Positions 53,904 to 63,552 of a stretch of DNA of 64,000 nt are shown here, in pieces. The stretch's first letter is position 1; the number at the start of each line of letters is the position of its first letter. Position numbers and translations under genes: made by a program. Below the pieces are notes generated by a model. That model made no database searches. It saw only the letters and a program-made list of their open reading frames with translations, and was not told where the DNA came from. The DNA is from Rheum nobile (lineage: Eukaryota; Streptophyta; Magnoliopsida; Caryophyllales; Polygonaceae), in contig WOAB01000109.1 in the NCBI GenBank assembly GCA_027886185.1, positions 11,078,501-11,142,500 of the forward strand. The letters are read 5' to 3'.

Positions 53904-55418
53904 CGATAGGACAAAAACCTACCCATAAGCGTATGAGATCAGTTGTAGCTTTTCAAGTGTCATTCCCAACGAGGACTAAGTAGTATCGTTTGTATCTTAA
54001 ACCAGTAAGCTAAGCCAAAAGATTGGAAATTTTGTTGAAGTAATAACTAAAACTAAGAAACAAATGCAAGTGATGATTTGTAATCAATGGAGGGAAAGTT
54101 TCCAAGGCAAGGGATCCCTGCAACTATACTTCAGTAGACTTAACTAGATAAATGTCTGAATTTAGTCTGTCTTTATTGAAGGTAACTATTTTAGGTAATT
54201 ACTAATTCCTCTCGGATGATAGTAAATGTGCCTAGATTCAATTAACATCCACTCTCGCGACTTTCTAATCAAGATCTAGACCCTTTGGGCACTTAGAATC
54301 TAAGGTCAAACTGAATTAACATTCACTCTCGTGACTTGTTAAATCCAACCTAAACTTAGGGTTTCTATGATAGTTATTAATCCACAGGAGAAATCAAGAT
54401 GCTCTCGCAATAATAAAATCTCAGGTTCAATTCCTAGGGCTCCAATAGAAGTTATTACCTCTCGGTCTCAAACCCTATCTGACTACCTATTAACGTTTTT
54501 ACCCCTCGGTTGCAAACCCTAATAGGATCCATTTCGCATAGGCTAATATGGGCATAAAGCATCTAGGAATGAATCCACAGAGTTTCAGATTTCCATTCAG
54601 GAAAATATCAAACAAGTCTACCTACACATAGTTGGGATCACCCCAACCCTAGAAATTTGGAAATTAGCTAGACATAATTAAAAGATCAACCAAAAAAGTC
54701 ATAGAAATAATGGAAATCATAAACAAGATTAAAGAGAAAGAGAAACTTAGTCTTGAATCCAGTAGAACAATGTTCAAAGTTGCAATCTTTCAAAGGGAGG
54801 CAAACAACTAGGTCTGGAGAGTTAGAAAGGAGGCAAAAGATCCATCCAAAAACCTAAAACGAAGTATTTATATATATTCTAAAAATAAAGTCATCCGGAT
54901 AAAAATGCACGGCCCGTGTCGTGACTGTGCGAAAAACTCACGGCCAAAATGCTACACGTTTGAAACCGTACAGCCTGTGCGAAAAACGCACAAGCAAATT
55001 CCTCTGTAGACGAAAATGCACAGCCGTGCGAAAAAATGCACTGGTAAAGCGCAAATGCAAATTGCGAGAATTCACTGCTTGTACGGCCTTGCGATTGAAT
55101 GCACGGCATCTTGAAGGAAATTCAATCCAAAACGCACGACCACTTACGTGTCCTGCACGACTCTCGTTTTAGCTCGAATCTGGACCAAACTCCTCATAGT
55201 TCGTCCTGTTGGCCTCCAGATGACATCCAAGGTTCCAGCAGCATCCATAGACAGCTCCAAAAATCCACCCAAGTACCTGAAAACACACATTTTCTTGTGT
55301 AGACCTCCATAACAAAGAAAAGAATGCAACTAACTATAAATGTGACACAAAATGCATAAAACAACCTAGATTAAACACAAATGCATGTCCTAAACGTGTA
55401 ACAAATTGGATGTCATCA
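53904..55418 (-). mobile_element. Solo LTR S3 (Athila-like) inside W gag
   Basis: A 1515-bp LTR with a TGATGACATCC start at 55418 and a TTTTTGTCCTATCG end (final A mutated to G) is flanked by the perfect duplication gttcc (53899-53903 and 55419-55423). Its 3' half aligns with the LTR remnant at 27040-27683. A cluster of short GC-containing inverted motifs lies at 54905-55135. Confidence 0.88.
54905..55135. repeat. TGCACGGCCGTGCGAAAA-type motif cluster in solo LTR S3
   Basis: About eight copies or variants of GCACGGCC / GCCGTGCGAAAAA and ACGGCC / GGCCGT occur across 230 bases, mixing both orientations, about 280-510 bp from the LTR start. The motif differs from those in S1, S2 and Z but occupies the same place. 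Confidence 0.7.
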
Positions 55419-55423
55419 GTTCC

Positions 55424-57070
55424 AGTCTGCCAAATTTGCACAGTGTTTTTGATTGTTCCCTTACGAGGAACTTTGACCACTTTCTCGAAAAGACTGTTTT
55501 CCTTTGACCTCGGGACTTTGAACCTGGATGTCTTCAACATGAGACTTAGCTTGGTATCCAATGCCAAAGCGAGGCACATGTTTCTTCCCTTTCCTTTTTT
55601 CATTCTTGGCTGCAACAAACTTAATGCCTTTAGTCTTCCCTTTTTGTTCCTCATTGATTTCGGACAAATCACTAGACAACTTAGTGTTGCTTAGTTTTAA
55701 CATTAAGGATTCTGATTCCAATGAGGTAACTGAAGCTTCCAGGGAAGTAATCTTTTCAGTGAGCTTGGGACATTCTCCACAAGAGTTAGAGAAAGAAGAT
55801 AAAACGTTCTCAAGATTGGTCACTTTTTTAGCGCAACCTTTGTTCTCATCGATCAAACTTGAGATCATATCATCTTTTTCTCCAATTTGCTCACTAAAAA
55901 TCATGAGCAAGTTTTTTAATGATGAAATTTAGTTGTTCCTTAGACTTGCTTTTCAAACTAGAAATGAGTTCAAATTCTTTTACCTCATAGTCATTTGGAC
56001 TACCTTCAGCCATGAGACAAAGCATGCTTGAGACAGAGTTACAATCTTTTGAGTCGTGAGGACTCTCAATGGCCATCAAGCAAACGGCCCTTGAATGAGA
56101 ATATTCTTCATCTTTTGAATCAGAGTCTCCCCAAGTTGCCTGTTTTTATTCACGAATAGGAGGAAGACCTGCCTTTTTCTTGAAGCAGTTTTTGGCAAAG
56201 TGTCCCTTGCTTTGATAGTGGTAACAAACGAAATCCTTCAGATCTTTGTTCCCTTCATAGGAACGAGGGATGCCCTTGCTTCAGGACCATATTCTCTTCA
56301 TCGCTCTGGTGATGAGTGCAACGTCTTCATCGCCATCCTCATACTCATCTTCAACTTGAGACAAGTCGAAGGCTTTTTCAACCTATAGAGAAATGCTTTG
56401 ACCCTTCTCAGTTCCCCTTCGGCTCATCTTTGAGTTATGAACCGATGTATTGCTTTCCAGCTTGGCAATAACTTCTTCCATAGTGAGAGATTTGACATCA
56501 GTCTGGGATAAAAGAGCAAGAGCAATTGCGTCCCATTGAGGATTGAGACCTTGCTTGAAGTGATGAGTAAGCTTCCAGTCAGGGAGCTTCTCTCCAAGGA
56601 ACTCCAGTTGGCCAACTACTCCTTGGAAGCGTGAGTAGAAGTCTTGAATGTGTTCACTCTTTCCTTGGGAGATGAAATCATACTCCTTCATCAAGGCAAG
56701 GATTCAATTTTTCTTGACATCCTCATTGCCTTCATGGAGACGCTTCAAAGCATCCCAGATTTCCTTAGTTGTTTTGTAGCAGATGACCTTCTTAAGGTCA
56801 ACAGGGAGCAAAGCCATATGAAGGATATTTTTGGCTCTGTTGTTCTTCTCCAGCTTTTTCCAGTCAGCATCATCGTAGTCAACCCTTGCTTTTGGTTTTG
56901 TTGCATCCTTTTCATCCTGAATTGGGATAGGACCAACTTCAATGATATTCTATATCTGACGGTCAAGGGAGCAAATATGGGACTCGATTTGCTCAACCCA
57001 CCAGTCGTATTCTCCAGCCTTCAGAGTTGAAGGTTTTCAAAATGAATCATTGATAGCATTGTTTAACGAC
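55424..57070 (-). pseudogene. W gag, main part
   Basis: From a probable start near 57070 (MSLNNAIN...) the minus strand encodes a copia gag: an N-terminal WWVEQIESHI block, the UBN2-type capsid region with MMKEYDFISQGKSEHIQDFYSRF and LPDWKLTHHFKQGL (56694-56383), then a Ser/Asp-rich segment and a long coiled coil (55910-55461) with LEASVTSLESESLMLKLSNTKL. Stops at about 57040 and 56950 and frame changes near 56700 and 55900 disable it. Gag of this size with a coiled coil is usual in SIRE-type elements. Confidence 0.85.
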
Positions 57071-57111
57071 ATATTTCCTGCAAAATCTTAACGAACACAA
57101 TCTAGACACCA

Positions 57112-57124
57112 GGCTCTGATACCA
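57112..57124 (-). other. Primer-binding site of W (initiator tRNA-Met)
   Basis: On the minus strand it is TGGTATCAGAGCC, a perfect match to the usual initiator-Met primer site, two bases inside the 5' LTR. Confidence 0.92.
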
Positions 57125-57126
57125 AA

Positions 57127-57965
57127 TGTTGGATCGTTAGTGTTTCGTCTGAGGGAACAAATGTTTGGTTCCCACAGAAGGTGCAGCGGAATATTAAAGC
57201 AAGAAAGAATAATATTTAGAATTCACGATTTAGAGTAGAAACCCCAATTAGTCAAATAACTAATTAGGGAAAAACCACTACCTTCAACTTTCTCGCTTGA
57301 GAGGATTTTGAAGAGTCTACTTGTCTTATTGATTTCTTGATCGGTTACACTTGCAGCTTGGACTTCAAACCCTAGACTTCCCACCCAGTTTTGAATCTCT
57401 TCTACAACGATGAACACGAACTCACTCACTAAGACGTACAAATTGCTTCACTTCTTTTTCTCTCTCAGTGGAATGCTCCGAGTTTGTACTTTAGAAATGA
57501 CCGACACACTTCTATTTATACAAGAAGAGAATCCTACTATCAAATAATATCTATCTCTTACTTTCCAGTAACAAAAAGATATTATTTGACTCACAAAGAT
57601 AATATCCTAACTGATCCTATTATCTAAGGAAATATCTCCTAAAATAACATAATCAAGATAAGATAGAATCTTCTCTCTCCAAATCTTCAAGCTAGCGCAA
57701 TCCAACCAATCTTGCCGATTTCAATCCGCAAGATCTTCACGGAGAATCTTCATTATCTTCACAACCTTCTTTTTATAAATTTCAGCTTTGTTGTTGTGAC
57801 GGCATTGTTGTTCCTTTGGAGGTAACAAAGCGTTTAGAAAACTCTTTGTTCCCTTTGCGTAACCACAATGCCAATCGTTCCATGTGACATCTTTGTTTGT
57901 TCCTGAAACACTTAGTCGCAATATTAGTTGAATGTTTGTTACCATCAAAACCAAGGAATTCAACA
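57127..57965 (-). repeat. 5' LTR of W
   Basis: This 839-bp LTR is the partner of 46908-47767, with the same TGTTGGATCG and GAATTCAACA edges. It is highly similar across its length. Confidence 0.92.
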
Positions 57966-58420
57966 AATGTATATATAAAAAATTATAGAACCTTATTATA
58001 GGTTAAAATTGCTTATTTAGTATTTTATATTTGTATATCTTATTCATAAATTCTATTTTTTAGAACTTATTTTTATAAATAATAACTTGATATTGGCAAA
58101 TAAATCCTAACAATTAAATTATAAACAAAACTGGATTACATAAATTTTAAAATACTTTGAAACTTAAATAATTTTTTATTTTTCCATTTCTTTGTCTTTA
58201 GACTATTTTATAAAAGACAATATATTTGTATATAAAAAATTACATTTGTTTAATTTACATTTGTTTAGTCTCATCATCGTTAATTGATGGGATTTATAAA
58301 ATTTGGTTGATATTAAATACATTTATTGTTTCTAAAATGTTTACTATAGAAACAAATATGCTTGATAATGAATGAGTACATTGATTGCATAGAAAAATCT
58401 AGCTTTTTATGTATTTTAGA
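57966..58420 (-). repeat. Family X copy 2, right segment
   Basis: Starting with the target-site copy aatgt, the sequence is collinear with 15160-15520 (ATTATAACACCTTATTATA-, AAATTGCTTATTTA- and TACATTTGTTTA-type blocks). Homology to copy 1 fades near 58420, before the tandem units seen in copy 1, so this copy is shorter or diverged. Confidence 0.6.
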
Positions 58421-58720
58421 AGATTATAGATGGTTAATATAAATTGCAAAAATAAGAATGATTTTTTTAGCAACCCTAACAAGAGCATATATAAGGATTT
58501 TCTATCTACAAGTCCAGGGGGCTTGAAAGGGCGGCCGCCCCTACTCGGCACTCAGGAACCGCCTATAAGCTAAGGAGTCAGAATGCCTCATTTACAGCCC
58601 TCGTTCCAGATCATGATTTGTGCATCAATGGCGGCCTGAATTGGGGAAGAAGACGACCCTTCCCCCTGTTTTCTATTTCTTTTAAAAACTCAATCAAATG
58701 CTTCGTTTTGCTAAAAAGTA
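58421..58720. other. Unassigned sequence
   Basis: This includes a GC-rich stretch with the palindrome GGGCGGCCGCCC near 58530. No gene or transposon end is recognised. The last 12 bases (58709-58720, tgctaaaaagta) are repeated at 59055-59066 on the far side of the next element. Confidence 0.4.
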
Positions 58721-59054
58721 ATGTTCTAATAATCCCCACCTAGGGCCGCCTAGGCGAGGTGGTCATCCCCCGCCTAGGAGCCCACCTAGGGAGCCTAGGC
58801 GAGAAGAAGACGATGTTGTAGAAGCAACAATATCTTAGGAGATGACGGATGTATAAAATATAGTTTTGGATTATGCTTTGTAAAATAAGGCCCATAATAA
58901 AATATCAAACCTCATCCTAACATAGTTTTATAAACATTAATGGATTTGATAGAACGTAGTAAAATAGTCATATGAATTACGCATTAATTTTTAATCTGCC
59001 TAGACGCTAGGCCCCCCTCACCGCCCAGCTCCCGCCTAGCTACTTTTAAAACAT
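58721..59054. mobile_element. GC-rich MITE-like element with CGCCTAGGCG motifs
   Basis: The 334-bp segment has short inverted ends (ATGTTCTAAT.. and ..TTTAAAACAT) and is flanked by a 12-base direct repeat tgctaaaaagta. The sub-terminal regions are rich in CCGCCTAGGCG and GCCTAGG palindromes (58740-58802 and 58997-59040), the middle is AT-rich, and nothing is coding. The superfamily is unclear; the flanking repeat length fits hAT or Mutator only loosely. Confidence 0.6.
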
Positions 59055-59066
59055 TGCTAAAAAGTA

Positions 59067-59845
59067 CTAAACCCTCTTTTTTACCCTACTCCCCTCGGTT
59101 GGGCCGAAGCTTGAGAATGGGCCAAAGCCTTTGGCCCACTCTATAAATATGGTAACTTTTTTTATTAAGCCAATAACATATGTGAAACATCACTTTTATT
59201 AATTTATAAGAGTACAACATTTGCTAAGGTTGATATAGACATTTATACCATTGGAGAGAGATGAATTTGAATTTGTAACCTATACTCTACAAACGAGTTA
59301 GCAATATTTTGATATTTTTTTATTAATTTAAAGTCTTGTTTGTTATTATATTTAACAAAATTGCCTAATTTTGTTATGATTATTTTTCAATTTTCTAATG
59401 GGATTAATTTAGATATTAGTTAAAGTTGATTTTTTATATTTAGTTTATGGACAAATTTGTGATTCAAAGATGTCAATAATTTTGAATATATACTCTTTAA
59501 ATAATCCGAACAAGTTAAAATATTGATAATAACATTCGATAAAAGCATAAAATGGAGCAAAGCGCTCTAGACCACTCGCATTTCTGCCCTCTTCCGAGCA
59601 ATCCTATGTTCGCCACTGATTTCAAGGGTGGTGCATCACATCAGGCGGTGGTTTGGCGATTGTTCTTCCTCCAATTCGCAAAACTTGTTGCTTAATAGAG
59701 TTGATGATCGACAAGGTGATTGGTTCGCCGTGCGCCAAAATCAGCCTTTTGACAATTGAAGATAAGATGGTTCCGAGCCAGTTGAGCCAAGATAGGAGGC
59801 CCTGCTATCTAGCCGGATTGCGGAGCCAACGAATTGCAATTAGTA
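59067..59845. other. Unassigned intergenic sequence
   Basis: AT-rich with scattered GC-richer pieces (for example GGGCCAAAGCCTTTGGCCCA, an imperfect palindrome near 59119-59140). No credible gene is seen. Confidence 0.4.
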
Positions 59846-59907
59846 TTTATATAGGCCCTTACTATTCGGCGCATAGGCAATTTTGCCTTTCAGCGCATAG
59901 GGTCTGC

Positions 59908-60056
59908 GTAACGTGTGAAGCCATCCCTACGTTACGCGCGGGAGGAGACCTTTTCAAGCTCCACACGTTACGTGTGAGACTGCTTCACACGTTACGTGTG
60001 GGACTGCTTTACACGTTACATGGGGAGAGACTCCACACGTAACGTGTGGAGTCTTT
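59908..60056. repeat. Left CACGTWACGTG cluster of the small MULE
   Basis: Six units (GCGTAACGTGTG, CTACGTTACGCG, CCACACGTTACGTGTGAG, TTCACACGTTACGTGTGG, TACACGTTACATGGGG and CCACACGTAACGTGTGG) lie just inside the terminus. Confidence 0.85.
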
Positions 60057-60489
60057 GAAAGGTTCATAGACCTAGTTGGATCTATGCCTACCCTAAACAA
60101 GAAAAAGTGGTATTCGAATGTTACGCAATGGCGTTCCGAGGTGAGACAAACTCCCAAACTTTGCCTTGTTTAATTATTTAACTAAATCATATCACAAAAA
60201 TATCAAAATAAATTAAATCATATTATAATATTAAACGGGACAACTATATATAGAATAGAGAATGAGATAAATCGAATTCGATGTAGACCCAGCTGGGTCT
60301 ACGGCTAACCTTAAACAATTCAAAAGTAAGTCTAAAAATACGTAGAATAAAATAGAGCATGATAGGGTATGCAATTACAAAAATACGAGATGAATCAAAT
60401 TCAATCGAAACAATTTGCAGCGCAATGTAGACCCAATTGGGTCTATGTCTATTCATAACCAAATGTAACGTGTGGAGCATAACCATACG

Positions 60490-61590
60490 TTACGTGTGGT
60501 AGAGCATAACCCAAAATCTGAAACCCTGCTTACTCTTGGGTTTCTAGGGTATGGGATTTAGGGTATCCTGAAACCCTAAAACAAGACAAAAATGGTATGA
60601 ACTCCCTATGTGCTACAAGCATGATATGGTATGAAAATAACATGGTTTTGAAAACCCTAAATCTAAAACCTTACTTACCCTAGGGTTTTCTAGGGTATGA
60701 GATTTAGGATATCTCGGAACCCCGAAACAAGATAAAAAAATGGGCATGAACTCCCATTGTGCTACAAAAATGATAGGGTATAAAAATAACATGGTTTTGA
60801 TACCCTAATTCTGAAACCCTACTTACCCTAGAGTTTCTAGGGTATGAGATTTAAGGTATCCCGAAACCCTGAAACATGACGAAAACTGGTATCAAATCCC
60901 TATGTGCTACAAGCATGATAGGGTATGAAAATAATATTCTTTTGAAAGTCCTAAATCTGAAACCTTATTTACCCTAGGGTTTCTAGGGTATGAGATTTAG
61001 GGTATCCCGGAACCCTGAAACAAGACAAAAACTGGTATCAAATCCCTATGTGCTACAAGCATGATAGGGTATGAAAATAATATTGTTTTGAAAGTCCTAA
61101 ATCTGAAACCTTATTTACCCTAGGGTTCCTAGGGTATGAGATTTAGGGTATCTCGGAACCCTGAAATAAGACAAAAAATATATCAACTCCCTATGTGCTA
61201 CAAGCATGATAGGGTATGAAAATAATATGGTTTTGAAAGTCCTAAATCTAAAACCTTGCTTACCCTAGGGTTTCTAGGGTATGAAATTTAAGGTATTCCG
61301 AAACCCTGAAACATGACGAAAACTGGCATCAAATCCCTATGTGCTACAAGCATGATAGGGTATGAAATTAAAATTGGTTTGAAAATCCTAAATCCGAAAC
61401 CCTACTTATCCTAGGGTTTTCTAGGGTATGGGATTTAGGGTGTCACGGGACCCCGAAACAAGACAAAAAGTGGTATGAACTCCCTATGTGCTACAAGCAT
61501 AATAGGGTATGAAAATAACATCATTTTGAAAATGCTAAATCTGAAAGCCTACTTACCCTAGGGTTTTCTAGGGTATGGGATTTAGGGTCC
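60490..61590. repeat. Tandem array of about 146-bp monomers inside the small MULE
   Basis: The block GGGTTTCTAGGGTATGRGATTTAGGGTATC recurs at 60541, 60686, 60834, 60980, 61125, 61270, 61413 and 61564, a spacing of about 143-150 bases. Monomers share CCTATGTGCTACAAGCATGATAGGGTATG and AAACCTTACTTACCC-type parts. Seven full units plus a partial one are present. The array is satellite-like and rich in telomere-like TAGGG/CCCTA steps, and non-coding. Confidence 0.9.
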
Positions 61591-61865
61591 GAAATTCGAA
61601 TAATACGATCGATAATGAACTTAAGATTAGATTATATATAGTATAACCAATATTTGAATAATAAGATAATTGAGTAATAATTACACAATACTTAGTATAA
61701 GCGATATTCGAACAATACAATAATGAAGTTGTGATTACATTATACTTAGTGTAACTGATATTCAAACAATACGCTAATGAAGTTTTGATTACATTATACT
61801 TAGTATAACCGAAATTTGGATAATATGATAATGAAGTTAAGATTACATTATACTTAACTCATTAT
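61590..61865. repeat. Second tandem array, 53-59-bp monomers
   Basis: About five units of the type GATATTCGAACAATACNATAATGAAGTTNNGATTACATTATACTTAGTATAACC follow directly after the first array, with starts near 61590, 61648, 61707, 61760 and 61812. The unit differs entirely from the 146-bp monomer. Confidence 0.85.
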
Positions 61866-62135
61866 TTTCATACTCTATAATCTTGAAACTCATAGAGCGT
61901 CCATAACCCTAAACCCTAAACGAACTCCGTACGTTACGTTCAATCAAGATTTTTGAAAGTAAGTCTAATTCATATTACAAAAAAATCAAAATCAATTAAA
62001 TCATATTACAAAAATATCAAAATATCAAAATCAATTAAATCATATTACAAAAATACGTAGAATAAAATACGAGATGAATCAAATTCAATCGAAACAATTT
62101 GCAACGCAATGTAGACCCAGTTGGGTCTATGCCTA

Positions 62136-62333
62136 TTCAGTCCCACACGTAACGTGTGGAGCATAACCACACGTTACGTGTGGAGCACAACCATACGTTA
62201 TGTGTGGTTAATACCCATACGTAACGTGTAGCACATTTTTGACCTCACGTAACGTGGTGAGCCATGCTACACGTTACGTGAGGACCCTATGCGCTGAAAG
62301 ACAATTTTGCCTATGCGCTGAAAAGTAATCGAG
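62136..62333. repeat. Right terminal region of the small MULE with motif cluster
   Basis: Units CCACACGTAACGTGTGG, ACCACACGTTACGTGTGG, CCATACGTTATGTGTGG, CCATACGTAACGTGTAG, CCTCACGTAACGTGGTG and CTACACGTTACGTGAGG precede the terminal CTATGCGCTGAAAGACAATTTTGCCTATGCGCTGAAAAGTAA. Confidence 0.88.
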
Positions 62334-62364
62334 TTTATATATACTTGTCATATCTAGTTCACAT

Positions 62365-62525
62365 TCATAGTCCATTTTATGGTCCATGCACTTTGATTAG
62401 TTGTAGTGTATATTATATATTATTTCTTTCAAAATATACTTGTCATATTTGACGTATTTCAATCATTTCCACCAATCAAAGTTAGTGGATCACAAAATGG
62501 ACTACAAAAGTGGACTAAAATATCT
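62365..62525. repeat. Short foldback repeat (MITE-like)
   Basis: Inverted arms of about 35 bases occur: CATAGTCCATTTTATGGTCCATGCACTTTGATTAG (about 62367-62400) pairs with CCAATCAAAGTTAGTGGATCACAAAATGGACTAC (about 62472-62507), with few mismatches. The piece could form a hairpin and resembles a small DNA-transposon derivative. No target duplication was identified. Confidence 0.5.
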
Positions 62526-62621
62526 TTAGGGAATGACAATACAAATGGTGAAATTGGTGAAGAAACAAGGTGTTTTTGGCAGTTTTCGGTATTTAATTTC
62601 ATCATTTAAGTGGTTTCTACG

Positions 62622-63552
62622 TGTTTTTGCTCCAAATCACCCGTTATATGGCCCATTTTGCATGAAACCACTTGTTATATCGATAATTGTTCTAAACCAC
62701 CCAATAAAAGGCTTCCGTTAACAAAAAGTCATCCAAGAGATCGTTCCGCCACTTTAGCCGTTAATTTGTGTGAAAAGACCCTTATATCCCTCGTTCTTTT
62801 ATAAAATAACGAGTAATACCATGTTTTTTTTACATTTATTTATTTAAATTTTTTTTCATTTTTTTTACAAAAATTATTTGTTTCCAGAATTTCCCCCCAA
62901 AAATTAATACAATGGACTTTAGCATTTTAATCATGCACTTTAACAATACTAACTAATTCACTTTATATGTTTATATATGCACTTAATTTATATTTATTAC
63001 TATTTTTATTTGATAATTTTTTTAAACATATATTTTTCTCAAAAATAATTATTGTTTCAATTTTTTAAAGAAATTAATACTATTTACTTTAGGATTTTAA
63101 TCATACACTTTAACATACTAACTCATGCACTTCATGTTCAAAGAAAATCCATACCATGCACTTTAACATTTTAATCATGCACTTCAACATACTAACTCAT
63201 GCACAATATATAAAACAATAAAAAATAAAAAATTGATTTCTTTTACTTTTCGTAAAAAAATCAAAAAAAATGATTTTAGGGAAAAAATATTTTATTAATT
63301 TTTTTTTTTGAAAAATAAATAAATAAAAAATAATAAGAAATATAAAAAATATGGTATTACTCATAATCTTAAAAAAGGAGTGGTATAAGAGTCTTTTCAC
63401 ACAAATTAACAGTAAAATTGACGGAATGATCTCTTGGGTGACTTTTTGTTAACGGAAGCCTTTTAATGGGTGGTTTAGAATAATTATCGATATAACGGGT
63501 GATTTCCTACAAAATCGATCATATAACGGGTGGTTTGGCGCAAAAAAACCCT
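62622..63552. mobile_element. Long-terminal-inverted-repeat element, non-autonomous
   Basis: Arms of about 220 bases (62622-62845 and 63330-63552) are inverted copies, sharing TAAAAGGCTTCCGTTAACAAAAAGTCA and TTAATTTGTGTGAAAAGAC. Each arm starts with three spaced copies of an AAACCACCCGTTATAT-like box. The AT-rich centre carries a loose direct repeat of ACTTTARCATTTTAATCATGCACTT. There is no coding sequence. Long inverted arms suggest a Mutator-like or foldback element; no clear target duplication was found. Confidence 0.75.

Larger units (their letters stand above)
46908..57965 (-). mobile_element. Copia LTR retrotransposon W with env-like ORF (SIRE/Maximus-like)
   Basis: LTRs 46908-47767 (860 bp) and 57127-57965 (839 bp) have TGTTG...CAACA ends and are flanked by the perfect duplication aatgt (46903-46907 and 57966-57970). 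The minus strand has a perfect initiator-Met primer site, gag, protease, integrase, RT and RNase H in copia order, then a long post-pol region with env-like ORFs. Solo LTR S3 is inserted in gag. Stops and frameshifts occur throughout, so the copy is inactive. Confidence 0.92.
59854..62333. mobile_element. Non-autonomous MULE sharing termini with the 15828-25798 element
   Basis: The ends are inverted copies of TTACTWTTCRGCGCATAGGCAA.. followed by ..TTTCAGCGCATAGGGTC, nearly the same as the large MULE's terminus. The direct repeat tttatata flanks it (59846-59853 and 62334-62341). Sub-terminal CACACGTTACGTGTGG palindromes lie at 59908-60056 and 62136-62285, with one more pair at about 60462-60500. 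The interior holds two tandem arrays and no transposase or other domain. It could be moved in trans by a transposase of the larger family. Confidence 0.85.

Noticed and set aside
58520..58545. GGGCGGCCGCCC palindrome
   Set aside because: A single short palindrome with no repeated context. It may be chance, and I saw no vector-like sequence around it.
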